From contig NC_019703.1 in the NCBI RefSeq assembly GCF_000317045.1, positions 3,398,501-3,462,500 on the forward strand: 64,000 bases of DNA, given 5' to 3'. The DNA is from Geitlerinema sp. PCC 7407 (lineage in GTDB: Bacteria > Cyanobacteriota > Cyanobacteriia > PCC-7407). Below, piece by piece: positions 55,614 through 63,904 of this stretch. A program made the translations under genes and the position numbers. Under the pieces are notes generated by a model. It ran no database searches. It saw nothing but the letters and a program-made list of their open reading frames with translations, and was not told the DNA's origin. How positions within the stretch are numbered: position 1 is the stretch's first letter; each line of letters starts with the position of its first letter.

Positions 55614-56252
55614 CTATCGAATGTTGGTGAACTTATGAGTTTGTAAGCTAATCCGCCATTCGGAATGGCTGAGAACGTACTCGAAGATTAGCGAGTAGCT
55701 ATCAGGCGTGCCCCATTCCGGTTGGAGCAACTTAACCGCATGAGTTGGAATTCTGGCACCGTGCTCCTCCGCCCATATCAAATCAGAGCGGTTGGCAACG
55801 ACAACCTTCAATTCACTGACCTGAGAATAAATACTTGCATGAGGAGGTTTAGAGGGCTTAGGAGAGAATGTGACCCAGTCAAAACTGCCACTAAAGGGGT
55901 GTGCGCCGGAAGTTTCCAGATGCACTCGCAACCCTGCGTTTCTCAAACCAGAACTGAGGCAGGAGAGGTCATGCAACAAGGGTTCGCCACCTGTGATCAC
56001 AACGATCGCCGGATTTGCTGCTTTAGCTTCTGCAATCAGGTCAGTCGTATGGCGTTGGGGATGGCGATGGGCATTCCACGAATGTTTGGTATCACACCAG
56101 GGGCAACCCACGTCGCAGCCTGCCAAGCGAATAAAGAAAGCATTTGTACCTGTCCACGCTCCCTCACCTTGAACGGAGTGGAAGGTTTCCACCACTGGCA
56201 AGACTGCCGAGGCTGTTTTAGCGGTTGAGGTCGTGGGGATCAGGCTTGTCAC
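55614..56252 (-). CDS. queE: 7-carboxy-7-deazaguanine synthase QueE
   Basis: A 212-residue small radical SAM enzyme. The core is FHSVQGEGAWTG, RLAGCDVGCPWCDT with the CxxxCxxC cluster, and VVITGGEPLL. QueE rearranges 6-carboxytetrahydropterin to the deazapurine. The first residues (MTSLIPTTSTAKTASAVL) look disordered, and a later start is possible. It is downstream of queD and upstream of the 76-residue gene and queC. Confidence 0.93.
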   Translation of the reverse strand: MTSLIPTTSTAKTASAVLPVVETFHSVQGEGAWTGTNAFFIRLAGCDVGCPWCDTKHSWNAHRHPQRHTTDLIAEAKAANPAIVVITGGEPLLHDLSCLSSGLRNAGLRVHLETSGAHPFSGSFDWVTFSPKPSKPPHASIYSQVSELKVVVANRSDLIWAEEHGARIPTHAVKLLQPEWGTPDSYSLIFEYVLSHSEWRISLQTHKFTNIR

Positions 56253-56287
56253 AATGTGCTAATTCGTAGATGTCGCAAGGGTTACTC

Positions 56288-56677
56288 CTAGTCGTCTTCG
56301 TACTCAGCCCAGGAATTGGGGGTTTCAGACACGGCGACCTTGAGCTTTACATCTGAGGGCAATTGCTTTTTCGTCTTTTCATGGATGTATTGAGCAATCA
56401 TCTCAGCAGTCGTTTCATAGCCTTCAGGGAGGACTTCGTTCAAAACAGAGTGGTCAAGCCCCCCTTTGAGCAAGTCTTGCTTTGCCCAGCGAAGCGTGCG
56501 GAAGTCCGCTACCATAACGGGATGAGGACAGTATTCGGAGGTATGAAGCTGGCTAGAAGTTGCTTCAATGCGTACCCGGTAGGTATGCCCGTGCATCCGC
56601 CCACAAGGACCGTCATAGTCTCGAATGTAGTGGGCAGCATCGAAGGTAAATTCAGTCGTCAGTTTCCACTTGGGCAT
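56288..56677 (-). CDS. queD: 6-carboxytetrahydropterin synthase QueD
   Basis: A 129-residue protein with FTFDAAHYIRDYDGPCGRMH and GHTYRV: the three zinc-binding His and the catalytic Cys of the QueD family. LDHSVLNEV supplies the catalytic Asp-His. It makes the pterin precursor of preQ0 from the GTP cyclohydrolase I product. No folE lies in this window, so that step must be supplied by the host. It is the first gene of the leftward que-dpd run. Confidence 0.94.
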   Translation of the reverse strand: MPKWKLTTEFTFDAAHYIRDYDGPCGRMHGHTYRVRIEATSSQLHTSEYCPHPVMVADFRTLRWAKQDLLKGGLDHSVLNEVLPEGYETTAEMIAQYIHEKTKKQLPSDVKLKVAVSETPNSWAEYEDD

Positions 56678-56995
56678 GGGGAGCTATCCGATCGCTTATA
56701 AACCAGTGGATCTTAGATCCATTCCATATCTAGCGGCACAGGTCTTAAATTTATATCACTTCACCCTAAATATAGAATCAGTGTTAACGAATATTCTAGA
56801 TGTGCCCTCTCAGTCTTCTCCTGCACGGATCAGAGTATGAGATGAGTTCTATATTAGTTCATTTGTCCTATAAAAGTTTCTCTTGACTTGCCAAATGGCA
56901 AGTTGAATCTAAAAATTTAGGTTTGAAGGAAAAAGCAGGTATTTCTCCTCCCAAGCTGGTCATGTGCTCCACCGCGCGGAAACTTTCTCCAAGGT
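56678..56995. other. Intergenic region upstream of queD
   Basis: A 318-bp AT-rich gap between queD and a gene on the same strand further upstream; it likely holds the promoter of the que-dpd run. The palindrome ACTTGCCAAATGGCAAGT is at 56886-56903. No riboswitch of the preQ1 type is apparent. Confidence 0.5.
56886..56903. promoter_or_regulatory. Palindrome ACTTGCCAAATGGCAAGT upstream of queD
   Basis: Perfect 8-bp arms around a central AA. The core matches CTTGCCAATTGGCAAG at 10862-10877. With no following T-run here, an operator for a regulator of the que-dpd transcript is the likelier reading. Confidence 0.4.
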
Positions 56996-57688
56996 TTAGA
57001 AGGTGCTGAGAGATCTTGAAATCCATATTTCAGATAGATAAAAGTCTCCCTGTTGCTCCAATTCATAATCACCTAGCAGCAAGGCTAACCATACTTTGAC
57101 AAGCGTCATCTGTGGGTCATGCCGCTGTAGTCTCTGACAGAGTTGGGAAAATGTCACTTTTAACGTGGATGATTGGACCCATTCACCTAGCTCTCGGGAA
57201 ATTGCCTCTATCCAGGCAGATACGTCCTCGTCGTGGGCGATCGCCAACATCTCTTGCACCTGTATGAATTCGTCGTCAGGATCCACACAAGCCCGCAATC
57301 CACCCTTCTCCCCTTCCCCCGCAATTGAAGCTTCTGCAACCTCTTGAGAGGATCGCTTGTGTTGACACGGCTTTGGTTGACGTGTCAGTTCAGACAGGTC
57401 AAGATGCATGGTCTGCTGTATCAGTTCGTTTAGCCAATCCTCTGCAATGAGCGGTTCTGCCTCAACATCTGTCTCCTCCCAATCACTCAACCACCGCATT
57501 GCTCTTTGGTGATGTAGATCCGCTAACTGGGCGATCGCCCATCCACCTAACCTCAGCTGGTCGATTTTCGACATCTGTCGCAGAACGGGTTCCACATTTT
57601 GCCACAGTTGATTCAAGTTAGCCTGTTCTGGCTCAACTAATGCTTGCTCGAACAATTGTCGGATCGCTATTTCTGCCTGAGCAAACAT
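56996..57688 (-). CDS. Hypothetical protein, CAST cargo
   Basis: About 230 residues from the ATG at 57688 (MFAQAEIAIRQLFEQALVEP). It is helical, with a Ser/Glu/Gly-rich linker in the middle and no recognised motif. The ATG lies 10 bp from the stop of the zinc-ribbon-like gene upstream, suggesting co-transcription. Function unknown. Confidence 0.5.
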   Translation of the reverse strand: MFAQAEIAIRQLFEQALVEPEQANLNQLWQNVEPVLRQMSKIDQLRLGGWAIAQLADLHHQRAMRWLSDWEETDVEAEPLIAEDWLNELIQQTMHLDLSELTRQPKPCQHKRSSQEVAEASIAGEGEKGGLRACVDPDDEFIQVQEMLAIAHDEDVSAWIEAISRELGEWVQSSTLKVTFSQLCQRLQRHDPQMTLVKVWLALLLGDYELEQQGDFYLSEIWISRSLSTF

Positions 57689-57699
57689 AGGGAAATTCC

Positions 57700-58209
57700 T
57701 TACTTTGCCTTTAAAGGACAGGGTGCGATCGGGCACTCACAAGGTTCTAGACGGATCGGTGGCTCAAACTCCGTGATGCCGTATCGCTCCTTCAACGTTA
57801 CCAAAACCTTTTGTAGGTAGGACTTCACCTGCCCATTGGTCATACCCATGCAATGGATTGGCTCAGTTTCTGCCAGTTTGTCTGACCCTCTCCACACCGT
57901 CACGGCTACTGCATGAAGGTGGGCGTCCTTCCTTGCTTCTCGGTAAAGGTAAAGTAGCCCGATCTCTGGAAACTCAACTGGAACAGCGATTTTATCTGTT
58001 TCCGAAACCGTTGGTTCCTGACGTTGAGACGGCGATCGCTTCCTCCGTCGTTTGGCATTACTTTCAATTCGATGACGGTAGTGCGATCGCCGTCGGTGAC
58101 AGCGCTTAGGGTTCCAGCAATCATCACCCGACTCACCGTGAAGTTGTTGAGCCTGGGCGACTGAAAGCTGGCTACAGTGCAGACATTTTGCCTGGGTAGG
58201 GCGTGGCAT
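57700..58209 (-). CDS. Hypothetical zinc-ribbon-like protein
   Basis: About 169 residues from the ATG at 58209 (MPRPTQAKCLHCSQLSVAQA). Cys pairs CLHC and a later CWNPKRC could form a zinc ribbon, followed by a basic stretch (RRRSHYRHRIESNAKRRRKR) suited to nucleic-acid binding. The C-terminal half (YLYREARKDAHLHAVAVTVW) is a separate alpha/beta unit ending in CECPIAPCPLK. Divergent from the recombinase gene. I do not recognise the family. Confidence 0.5.
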   Translation of the reverse strand: MPRPTQAKCLHCSQLSVAQAQQLHGESGDDCWNPKRCHRRRSHYRHRIESNAKRRRKRSPSQRQEPTVSETDKIAVPVEFPEIGLLYLYREARKDAHLHAVAVTVWRGSDKLAETEPIHCMGMTNGQVKSYLQKVLVTLKERYGITEFEPPIRLEPCECPIAPCPLKAK

Positions 58210-58360
58210 CCGCTTGAACGCTGAAGTACAGGTTTGTAGCGTTAGTTTTTGTGTAGTACAGATAATTATAGTTATTTGGAGTAGAATCAAGAAAATCTGA
58301 GCTGGCTACCGCAAATTGAGCCTTCCAGCGCTGCTCTATTTCAACAACGGGATCAACACG

Positions 58361-59392
58361 ATGGCTGAAGCTGAGCCAAAATTCTACTTCTACGACAAAA
58401 CGGCTCTCGAAGCTTCTCCTGTCCCCGCTACTCCTGTTGATCTCCGATGGCAGCGTGTAGAGGAGTTTTTGCAGAGCCGAGAGTTTGCGCCAAACACTCG
58501 GAAGGCTTACGAGCGGGAGTTGCGGCGGTTCGCTAATTGGACAGAGAAACCTTGGCACGCGATTACTGCTCAAGATGTCGATCGCTTTAAGGCATTTCTC
58601 AAAGAGGGGCGATCGCAAGACACAACGACTGACAATCCAGGAGCAGGGAAGCCTTTAAAGGCGGCTTCAAGTAAACGTGCTCTGGCGGCACTGCAAAGTT
58701 TTTTCAAATGGTTGAGCAGTTGGGATTACATCAGTAAGAATCCGACCCTTGTAATTGAGAAGCCCAAACTGGAGCCGTTGTTCTCTAAAGAACTGAAAGC
58801 TTCTGAAGTCCGAGCTTTACAGGAAGCTCTGGAAAACCGGGGAGAGACAGAAGCGAGAGACACAGCACTCTTGGCGGTGCTGGAACACGGACTCAGGGCT
58901 TCTGAGATTGCGGCACTTAACATTGAAGATTATGACGGAGTGAGACTGCTTATTCGACGCGCAAAAGCAGACAGTGTGGGCGCTGTTCCTCTGCTTCAGC
59001 CTGCTCGAAGATCCCTGGATGCTTATTTAGGATGGCGTTTACGGCAGGGATTACCAGTTACTCCCAATTCTCCGCTATTTCTCTCAACTTCTAATAACAG
59101 CAAAGGGCAGCGACTGAGCTATTGGGGAATTTACAAAATCATGAAGGATCTGGCACAGACAGCAGGGGTTGAGGACTTTCATCCTCATCGTTTACGGCAT
59201 ACGTTTGGAACAAAGTTAGTGCTGAAAAAGATGGACAGCACATTGGCACGACAATTAATGCGGCACAAATCTGAGGCAAGCTTTGAGCGATACACTCGAC
59301 GGGCACTAGAGATTGAGGCAGAGAACCAGTTTTACGAGGTCTTTGGTGAAGAACATCCTGACGGGGCGATCCATCATGGATTAAACGAGTAG
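58361..59392 (+). CDS. Tyrosine recombinase/integrase
   Basis: A 343-residue recombinase from the ATG at 58361 (MAEAEPKFYF). The SAM-like core-binding domain (FAPNTRKAYERELRRFANWT) is followed by the catalytic domain with R179 (EHGLRASEIAAL), K202, H276-x-x-R279 (HPHRLRHTFGTKL), H302 and nucleophile Y311 (SFERYTRRA); all catalytic residues are present. V-K CASTs lack TnsA and produce cointegrates, so a resolving role is possible. It may equally be an unrelated cargo integrase. It converges with the C-terminal TnsB fragment, 30 bp away. Confidence 0.9.
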   Translation: MAEAEPKFYFYDKTALEASPVPATPVDLRWQRVEEFLQSREFAPNTRKAYERELRRFANWTEKPWHAITAQDVDRFKAFLKEGRSQDTTTDNPGAGKPLKAASSKRALAALQSFFKWLSSWDYISKNPTLVIEKPKLEPLFSKELKASEVRALQEALENRGETEARDTALLAVLEHGLRASEIAALNIEDYDGVRLLIRRAKADSVGAVPLLQPARRSLDAYLGWRLRQGLPVTPNSPLFLSTSNNSKGQRLSYWGIYKIMKDLAQTAGVEDFHPHRLRHTFGTKLVLKKMDSTLARQLMRHKSEASFERYTRRALEIEAENQFYEVFGEEHPDGAIHHGLNE

Positions 59393-59422
59393 CTCAACGC
59401 CAATTCAGCATAGCAGTGACCT

Positions 59423-59926
59423 TTAGACGAGAAATGCGTTCCCTACAAAAATCTCGCGATCGCCCTCCTGAATAAACACATAGACAACAGAAGAATCGTT
59501 GGGATCAAACCGAACATTAACCAGGTTTCCGATGTAGTTTTCTAGCTTGTCCTCTCCCCTATAATGTTGATGGTTGAGTACCAGCAGTCGATGTTTAAAG
59601 AGCGTACGAGTACGAACTGGTAGTCGATACAAATCAGAGGTTTCGTTCAGCCCTATAGATTGCTTCCGAGAACTTGGCTCCCATCGTTGAGATTGCCCTT
59701 GCTCAGTCGTCTTCAGACTTGATTCCTTTTCCCAGTAATCTGTGATAAAACGCTGAAGCTGTTGGTTCAATTCCTCTGGAGTGAAGGTTCTTAAATTTTG
59801 AGGGGATGATTCAGATTGGTTCTGGCGTTTTTTGCTTAAATATCCAGGTAGTTTTGAAAGCAATTTCCAATCAACATTCTTAAGATTAAACCTGTCATCA
59901 TCAAAAAATCTCATTTTTAGCTCCAT
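59423..59926 (-). pseudogene. TnsB-like C-terminal fragment (c)
   Basis: A 167-residue reading frame matching only the C-terminal part of V-K TnsB: a helix before the barrel (EELNQQLQRFITDYWEKESS), SQRWEPS, then RTRTLFKHRLLVLNHQHYRG and NYIGNLVNVRFDPNDSSVVY, the small beta-barrel. The DDE catalytic core is absent. It may pair with fragment (b) as remains of one old tnsB, or be a separately maintained DNA- or TnsC-binding piece. Intact reading frame, so decay is not proven. Confidence 0.65.
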
Positions 59927-60269
59927 AATGCCATTCCTGACTTAACTGAACTCACTTCCAGTAAAGGTGAATCAAAAGTAGACTCACTATCAGTTGTTAT
60001 TAACTGTGTAGATGTTCCATACCTACTAGAGGGTATGCATCAATTCTTGTGAAAGCACTGCACCGTATATCATCAGAACTTGAATGCTATACCTGGTTGC
60101 ATTGCAAAGCTCACAATACATATTGAAAAGAGATGAATGGCTACGGCTAACAACTGGCGGCGAAATTACCGCTACTTCCTTGAAATTAGGCGATCAATGC
60201 AATTGCTCTAATCAACCAGTTATCATCATCTTACAAAGTCCTTTTAGACATAATGCTCATGTCTAAAAC
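59927..60269. other. Gap between TnsB fragments b and c
   Basis: About 340 bp where the central catalytic part of a TnsB would be expected if b and c came from one gene. I cannot find TnsB-like sequence in any minus-strand frame. A short plus-strand frame (60084-60266) is probably chance. Confidence 0.4.
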
Positions 60270-60488
60270 TTACTTATTCTTGAAGGACAAATAGTAAGCA
60301 ATGATTTTCCGAGAATAGACATCAGTAACGGTGGTTAACCAAGGACGTTCTGGATTCCCCTGCTTGTTGATAATATGAATGTCGATGCCAGAGCCATCAA
60401 TCTCGACGATTTGGCTATCGTGATTTTTCTCACCTTCGTTGCTGTTGTTTGTGTTCATTGTGAAATCAAATGAGTGTGTTGTGTACAA
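60270..60488 (-). pseudogene. TnsB-like fragment (b) carrying the first catalytic Asp
   Basis: A short reading frame (62-72 residues; ATG at 60458 or TTG at 60488). QIVEIDGSGIDIHII and RPWLTTVTDVYSRKIIAYYL match the region around the first catalytic Asp of V-K TnsB (QxDH ... RPWLTxxxDxYSR). The frame then stops after LSFKNK, where TnsB continues for 250 residues. Probably a remnant. Confidence 0.6.
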
Positions 60489-60530
60489 CTGGTTTATCCA
60501 TAATTAGTAGAACTGTTATGGATAAACCAG
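60489..60530. repeat. Perfect 15-bp inverted repeat between TnsB fragments
   Basis: CTGGTTTATCCATAA (60489-60503) and TTATGGATAAACCAG (60516-60530) are exact reverse complements around a 12-base loop. It lies between the end of fragment a and the start of fragment b. It could be a terminator-like hairpin, a scar, or a small-element remnant. Confidence 0.65.
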
Positions 60531-60549
60531 ATTTCATTGCTAAGCTTAG

Positions 60550-61464
60550 TTAAGACATTGGAACTGCGAAGGCGTGTCCTAGAAATACCTCTTGACCATT
60601 GTTCTGCTGATAGACACTAATAGTTGACATGTCAGTAGGATTGTGGCGGACAACAACAAGCTCCCCTACACGAGTTAGTAGTTGCTCACTACGATACACA
60701 AGATTGCGGAAGGTCAGTTGCCCAAACTTTTGGACACGACGTTGAGACGGAGGAATAAACAAATCATCTAAAGTTTGTTCAGAAGGACCAGCGGGTTGAT
60801 TGATTAAGCCCTCCTTCCAACGCTGCGATCGAGTTTGATTTGGTGCCTTCGGGTAAGGTCGTTGATTGTAGTTATCTACGATGTAATGCCCTACAATCTG
60901 CTCCAGTTGTTGCAACTCCAAATACACTTCGCGGTTAGCTGGAGGTTGTTGAGGAATCTCATTGAATCCAGGTAACAATGCAAAGCAGTCGTGATTGGCT
61001 GTCAGAAAGAAACGCTCTACTGAGCCGCCCTCAGGAGGAGATACACGCTGGTGGAACTGGCATCCTAAATGATGAGTGATTTGATCAAGAGCAGAGGGAT
61101 CAAGATCACTCGCCATATCAATAACGATGCCTTCAGGAATACCATGAATCTCCCAATCACAACAAGTTTCATACTGCACCTGAGGTTTCTTTGGTAGCAT
61201 CGCATGGCGCAACACTGTGAGAATTGAAGCATCAGAGCTTACATTGAGTTGATAGCCCGCAATGCACCCTGAGTACAAGTCACCAACTACATCGAGAAAG
61301 GGATTACAGACTTGGTCGTTAGCAACCTTGACAGGAACACTTAGTTTCGAACGATTGATTACCCACAATTGATTGCTATGGGTAACACACACATTGGTTT
61401 CATTGGTCATGAATAGTTTTGTCTCCATTGAATATAAAGTCCAGTAGCATTTTGCTGATTGCAT
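60550..61464 (-). pseudogene. TnsB-like fragment (a), catalytic core and C-terminus with D-to-N change
   Basis: A 304-residue frame covering the TnsB catalytic core and C-terminal barrel but lacking about 200 N-terminal residues of DNA-binding domains. The first catalytic site reads QLWVINRSKLS where active V-K TnsB has a QxDHT-type motif, so Asp appears replaced by Asn. The second (EGIVIDMASDL) and the Glu (GGSVERFF) are kept, as are HYIVDNYNQRPYP and the barrel. It follows tniQ by 128 bp on the same strand. Either a decaying tnsB or a maintained catalytically dead accessory protein. Confidence 0.7.
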
Positions 61465-61592
61465 GATAGTACATTTGAACTATAATGCACATTTTTTTAG
61501 GAAAAAGTGAGTTGTCAACTGGCAAAAGTTTTACCGATGAGGCAACAAAACTTTGCCCTACTCATACAAGTGATAAAAGACACAACCATTGA

Positions 61593-62120
61593 CTAATATG
61601 CCTTCTGGTACTTAACCATTCGCTTGTAAGGCATCCCACACTTCTCACAAAAATCATTTGTCAAAATAGACTGTATAGAAAACTTTTTTCGGCACCCTGT
61701 TCCAGGACATTTTGAAAGCAGTCGAAGCTGATGCTGATCGCACCCTTCCGTTGATCGAAGCTGCCATTTCATCTGATGGCATGGATGTTTGAGGTAACAA
61801 GCTGCACAAAAGCGAATTGTGTTTTGAACAACTTCTTCACTTTCAGGAGGTAACATTTCAGCTAACCTCTTGGGACTGATTCCAATTAAAGAACCTACAG
61901 CTTTCAGTTCTTTTCGATTTGGGTAAGGGTTGTATTGGAACCTTTCCCATCTTGCAAGTACTGGTCCAATACCTGCCTCCTGAGTTAGCCAACTTGGTGT
62001 CGAGAGCCTGTTTCCTTTCCCATATCGAAATCGATGAAAGTAACTGGGCAAACTCTCACCCTCTAAAGGTTCAACGTATTCTAGTTGAAGTTGAGGTTGT
62101 TCTAATTTGGGTTTAGGCAT
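61593..62120 (-). CDS. tniQ: TniQ
   Basis: A 175-residue short TniQ as in V-K CASTs. The N-terminal block EPLEGESLPSYFHRFRYGKG and LIGISPKRLAEMLPP is family-typical. Two zinc clusters follow (FCAACYLKHPCHQMKWQLRS, then CPGTGC and CEKCGMPY). It links Cas12k at the target to the TnsC filament. It lies 48 bp after tnsC on the same strand, the normal order. Confidence 0.9.
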   Translation of the reverse strand: MPKPKLEQPQLQLEYVEPLEGESLPSYFHRFRYGKGNRLSTPSWLTQEAGIGPVLARWERFQYNPYPNRKELKAVGSLIGISPKRLAEMLPPESEEVVQNTIRFCAACYLKHPCHQMKWQLRSTEGCDQHQLRLLSKCPGTGCRKKFSIQSILTNDFCEKCGMPYKRMVKYQKAY

Positions 62121-62168
62121 CGCTTAAATCCAGGTCGATTATTTGCTTGTGACCATTCAATGGAACAA

Positions 62169-63098
62169 CTATTTTCTTTTCTTACCTGCTTGTTTATGAT
62201 TTGCTATTGCCAGCTTAAGTATGTCCTTAGTAATTTTGGGTGAACCTTGAATTACAGCCTCAATCGCAGCACTCCTCAGAATGGCATCAAGTGCGCGCAG
62301 ACTATAGTTGGTAGACTGAATCAGAAGTTTAATCAATTCTTTTGATGTCAATCCTGATGGTTCTGGAAGTTTCAATACCTGTTTTTCCCAAATTGCTACC
62401 GTTTTTGCAAACTCTGTAGCGCTCATTTTGTCAAAATGGTAGCGAAATTCAAATCTGCCATCCACTTGTTCATCTCTAGAGATGAGGGTAGTCAATCTAT
62501 TAGTACCTACGAGAATAATGGACAGTTCGAGATCCTCGGTGTTGTAGATGTAGCTAAGTTCAGCTAAAGTTTCATACTTAAAGCGATTTGCCTCATCTAA
62601 AATCAGTGTTTCGGTGCGGCGTAATTCAAGTGTTTCGAGCAATCGTTCTCGTAAGTCGTCTGTTGAACCTTGCAATGCGCGATTGCCCATAACCTGCAGC
62701 AATCCTTTATGACATTGCTTTGGACCACAATTAGGAGTTACTTCCCAATAGACAACGGGCATGTGTCGTTGTTTACCGGATTGAGGTTGTACTGGAACAC
62801 GAAGCTTATATGCCATGCAACCCATTGTTTTGCCAACTCCAGAATTACCTTCGACAATTCCAGATTCCCCCGCCAAACGTCGAGTATCTAGCCAATCATG
62901 GAGATTGGTGACGGAGGTAAGTGGCACATAAAATTTCTTACGCAACCGCTTGATTTCAGCCTGTTTCTCTGGCGACAGTTGCTTGACTGATCCTAATTTT
63001 TCTGCGACTTTCACAGCGTTTGTAGCTGTCATTCCTGCATCTGTTTCTGCATCTGTTTCCGCATCTGTAGCTGGTACTTCAGCGTTTTTGGTTGTCAT
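62169..63098 (-). CDS. tnsC: TnsC, AAA+ transposition regulator
   Basis: A 309-residue ATPase with Walker A GNSGVGKT (residues 84-91), Walker B TLILDEAN (about 163-170) and the sensor-like ILVGTNRL. TnsC polymerises on DNA beside the Cas12k-TniQ complex and recruits TnsB. The N-terminal Asp/Ala/Glu/Thr repeats (DAETDAETDAG) are disordered; the ATG of residue 23 is an alternative start. In other V-K CASTs tnsB is directly upstream, but here the 900 bp upstream hold no tnsB. Confidence 0.92.
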   Translation of the reverse strand: MTTKNAEVPATDAETDAETDAGMTATNAVKVAEKLGSVKQLSPEKQAEIKRLRKKFYVPLTSVTNLHDWLDTRRLAGESGIVEGNSGVGKTMGCMAYKLRVPVQPQSGKQRHMPVVYWEVTPNCGPKQCHKGLLQVMGNRALQGSTDDLRERLLETLELRRTETLILDEANRFKYETLAELSYIYNTEDLELSIILVGTNRLTTLISRDEQVDGRFEFRYHFDKMSATEFAKTVAIWEKQVLKLPEPSGLTSKELIKLLIQSTNYSLRALDAILRSAAIEAVIQGSPKITKDILKLAIANHKQAGKKRK

Positions 63099-63904
63099 AA
63101 AATTTCTGGGTAGGTTGGCAAAAGGTTCGTGTAAAACTGGGCAGTTAGGCAGGTAGTATCTAAAGCTTGAAAAATAATGGTACTCAGGTACTATTGTTTG
63201 TGGTAAAGAATATTCAATGTGTAAAAAAACTTAATAAAGCTAGTTAGGAGAATAAGCGAAGGTTCGGTATCCTAGTGCTTGCAAGGTTTTGAAGAGGTTT
63301 TCCTGCACCATCTTTCCACTTAACAAGAGGCAGTATCTTGGCGGATTGACAAATCTTTCGCCGATCCCATTCGCCCCACAACTAAAGACGCGCTAATCGC
63401 TGAAGTCCTCCTAAAGAGGACTGGATCAAAGTGTCATTGAGGACACATTTTGAAGATTGGTGGAGATTGAGCAGATGATGCGGAGATAAGGAAAAGGGGG
63501 GACGCAGAGAGCAAGAACGTTGCCTGAAATCCCCATGTCTCCGTGTCTCGGTGTCTGTGTCGAACCCACTTCCCAACTGCCGAATGCATTTGATCAGAAT
63601 TCAGTCCGTTTTACTAACTTCTATTAGTCCTGAACTGGAAATCAGCAGAGGATGAACGAAGCGACTGAATTTCAGCAGTTTTGCCTATCAATCAGTCCCT
63701 TGCACTCAATTACAAATATAAAATGCTGCACATCGAGAAGTAGAATGACGATCGCTGGTATTCGTGTTGTTGAACGACTCGTCAGTAGGCAAAGTTTAAT
63801 GTGATTGGCGATCGCTGGAGATTTCAATAATTGTCTCTGCTTAATCCAACTTCCAATCCAAATTGCTCTTGGGCACCTGAAGTTACCTTACATTCCTCAA
63901 CAGG
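63099..63904. other. Region upstream of tnsC without a recognisable gene
   Basis: About 800 bp where tnsB would be expected. It holds a hairpin AGTCCTC-CTAAA-GAGGACT (63404-63422) and an accessory sequence around 63530-63560 (plus strand CTCCGTGTCTCGGTGTCTGT) of a kind repeated in cyanobacterial intergenic DNA. No TnsB-like sequence, transposon end repeats or RNA gene seen. Confidence 0.5.

Noticed and set aside
56678-56995. preQ1 riboswitch upstream of queD
   Set aside because: I could not find the small pseudoknot pattern; only a palindrome is visible.
60084-60266. Plus-strand 60-residue frame among TnsB fragments
   Set aside because: No ribosome site, no family resemblance, and it lies in a region of decayed sequence.
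60482-60487. TGTACA, the same hexamer as the CAST end
   Set aside because: No adjacent TCACGAATTAATGTCG-like repeats, and it sits beside a TnsB fragment; chance palindrome, not the far end.
63025-63075. Short tandem repeats at the tnsC 5' end
   Set aside because: They encode the DAETDAETDAG disordered tail of TnsC; low-complexity coding, no separate element.
63382-63576. 64-residue reading frame upstream of tnsC
   Set aside because: Encodes DTDTETRRHGDF-like sequence that comes from a widespread cyanobacterial intergenic repeat; not tnsB.
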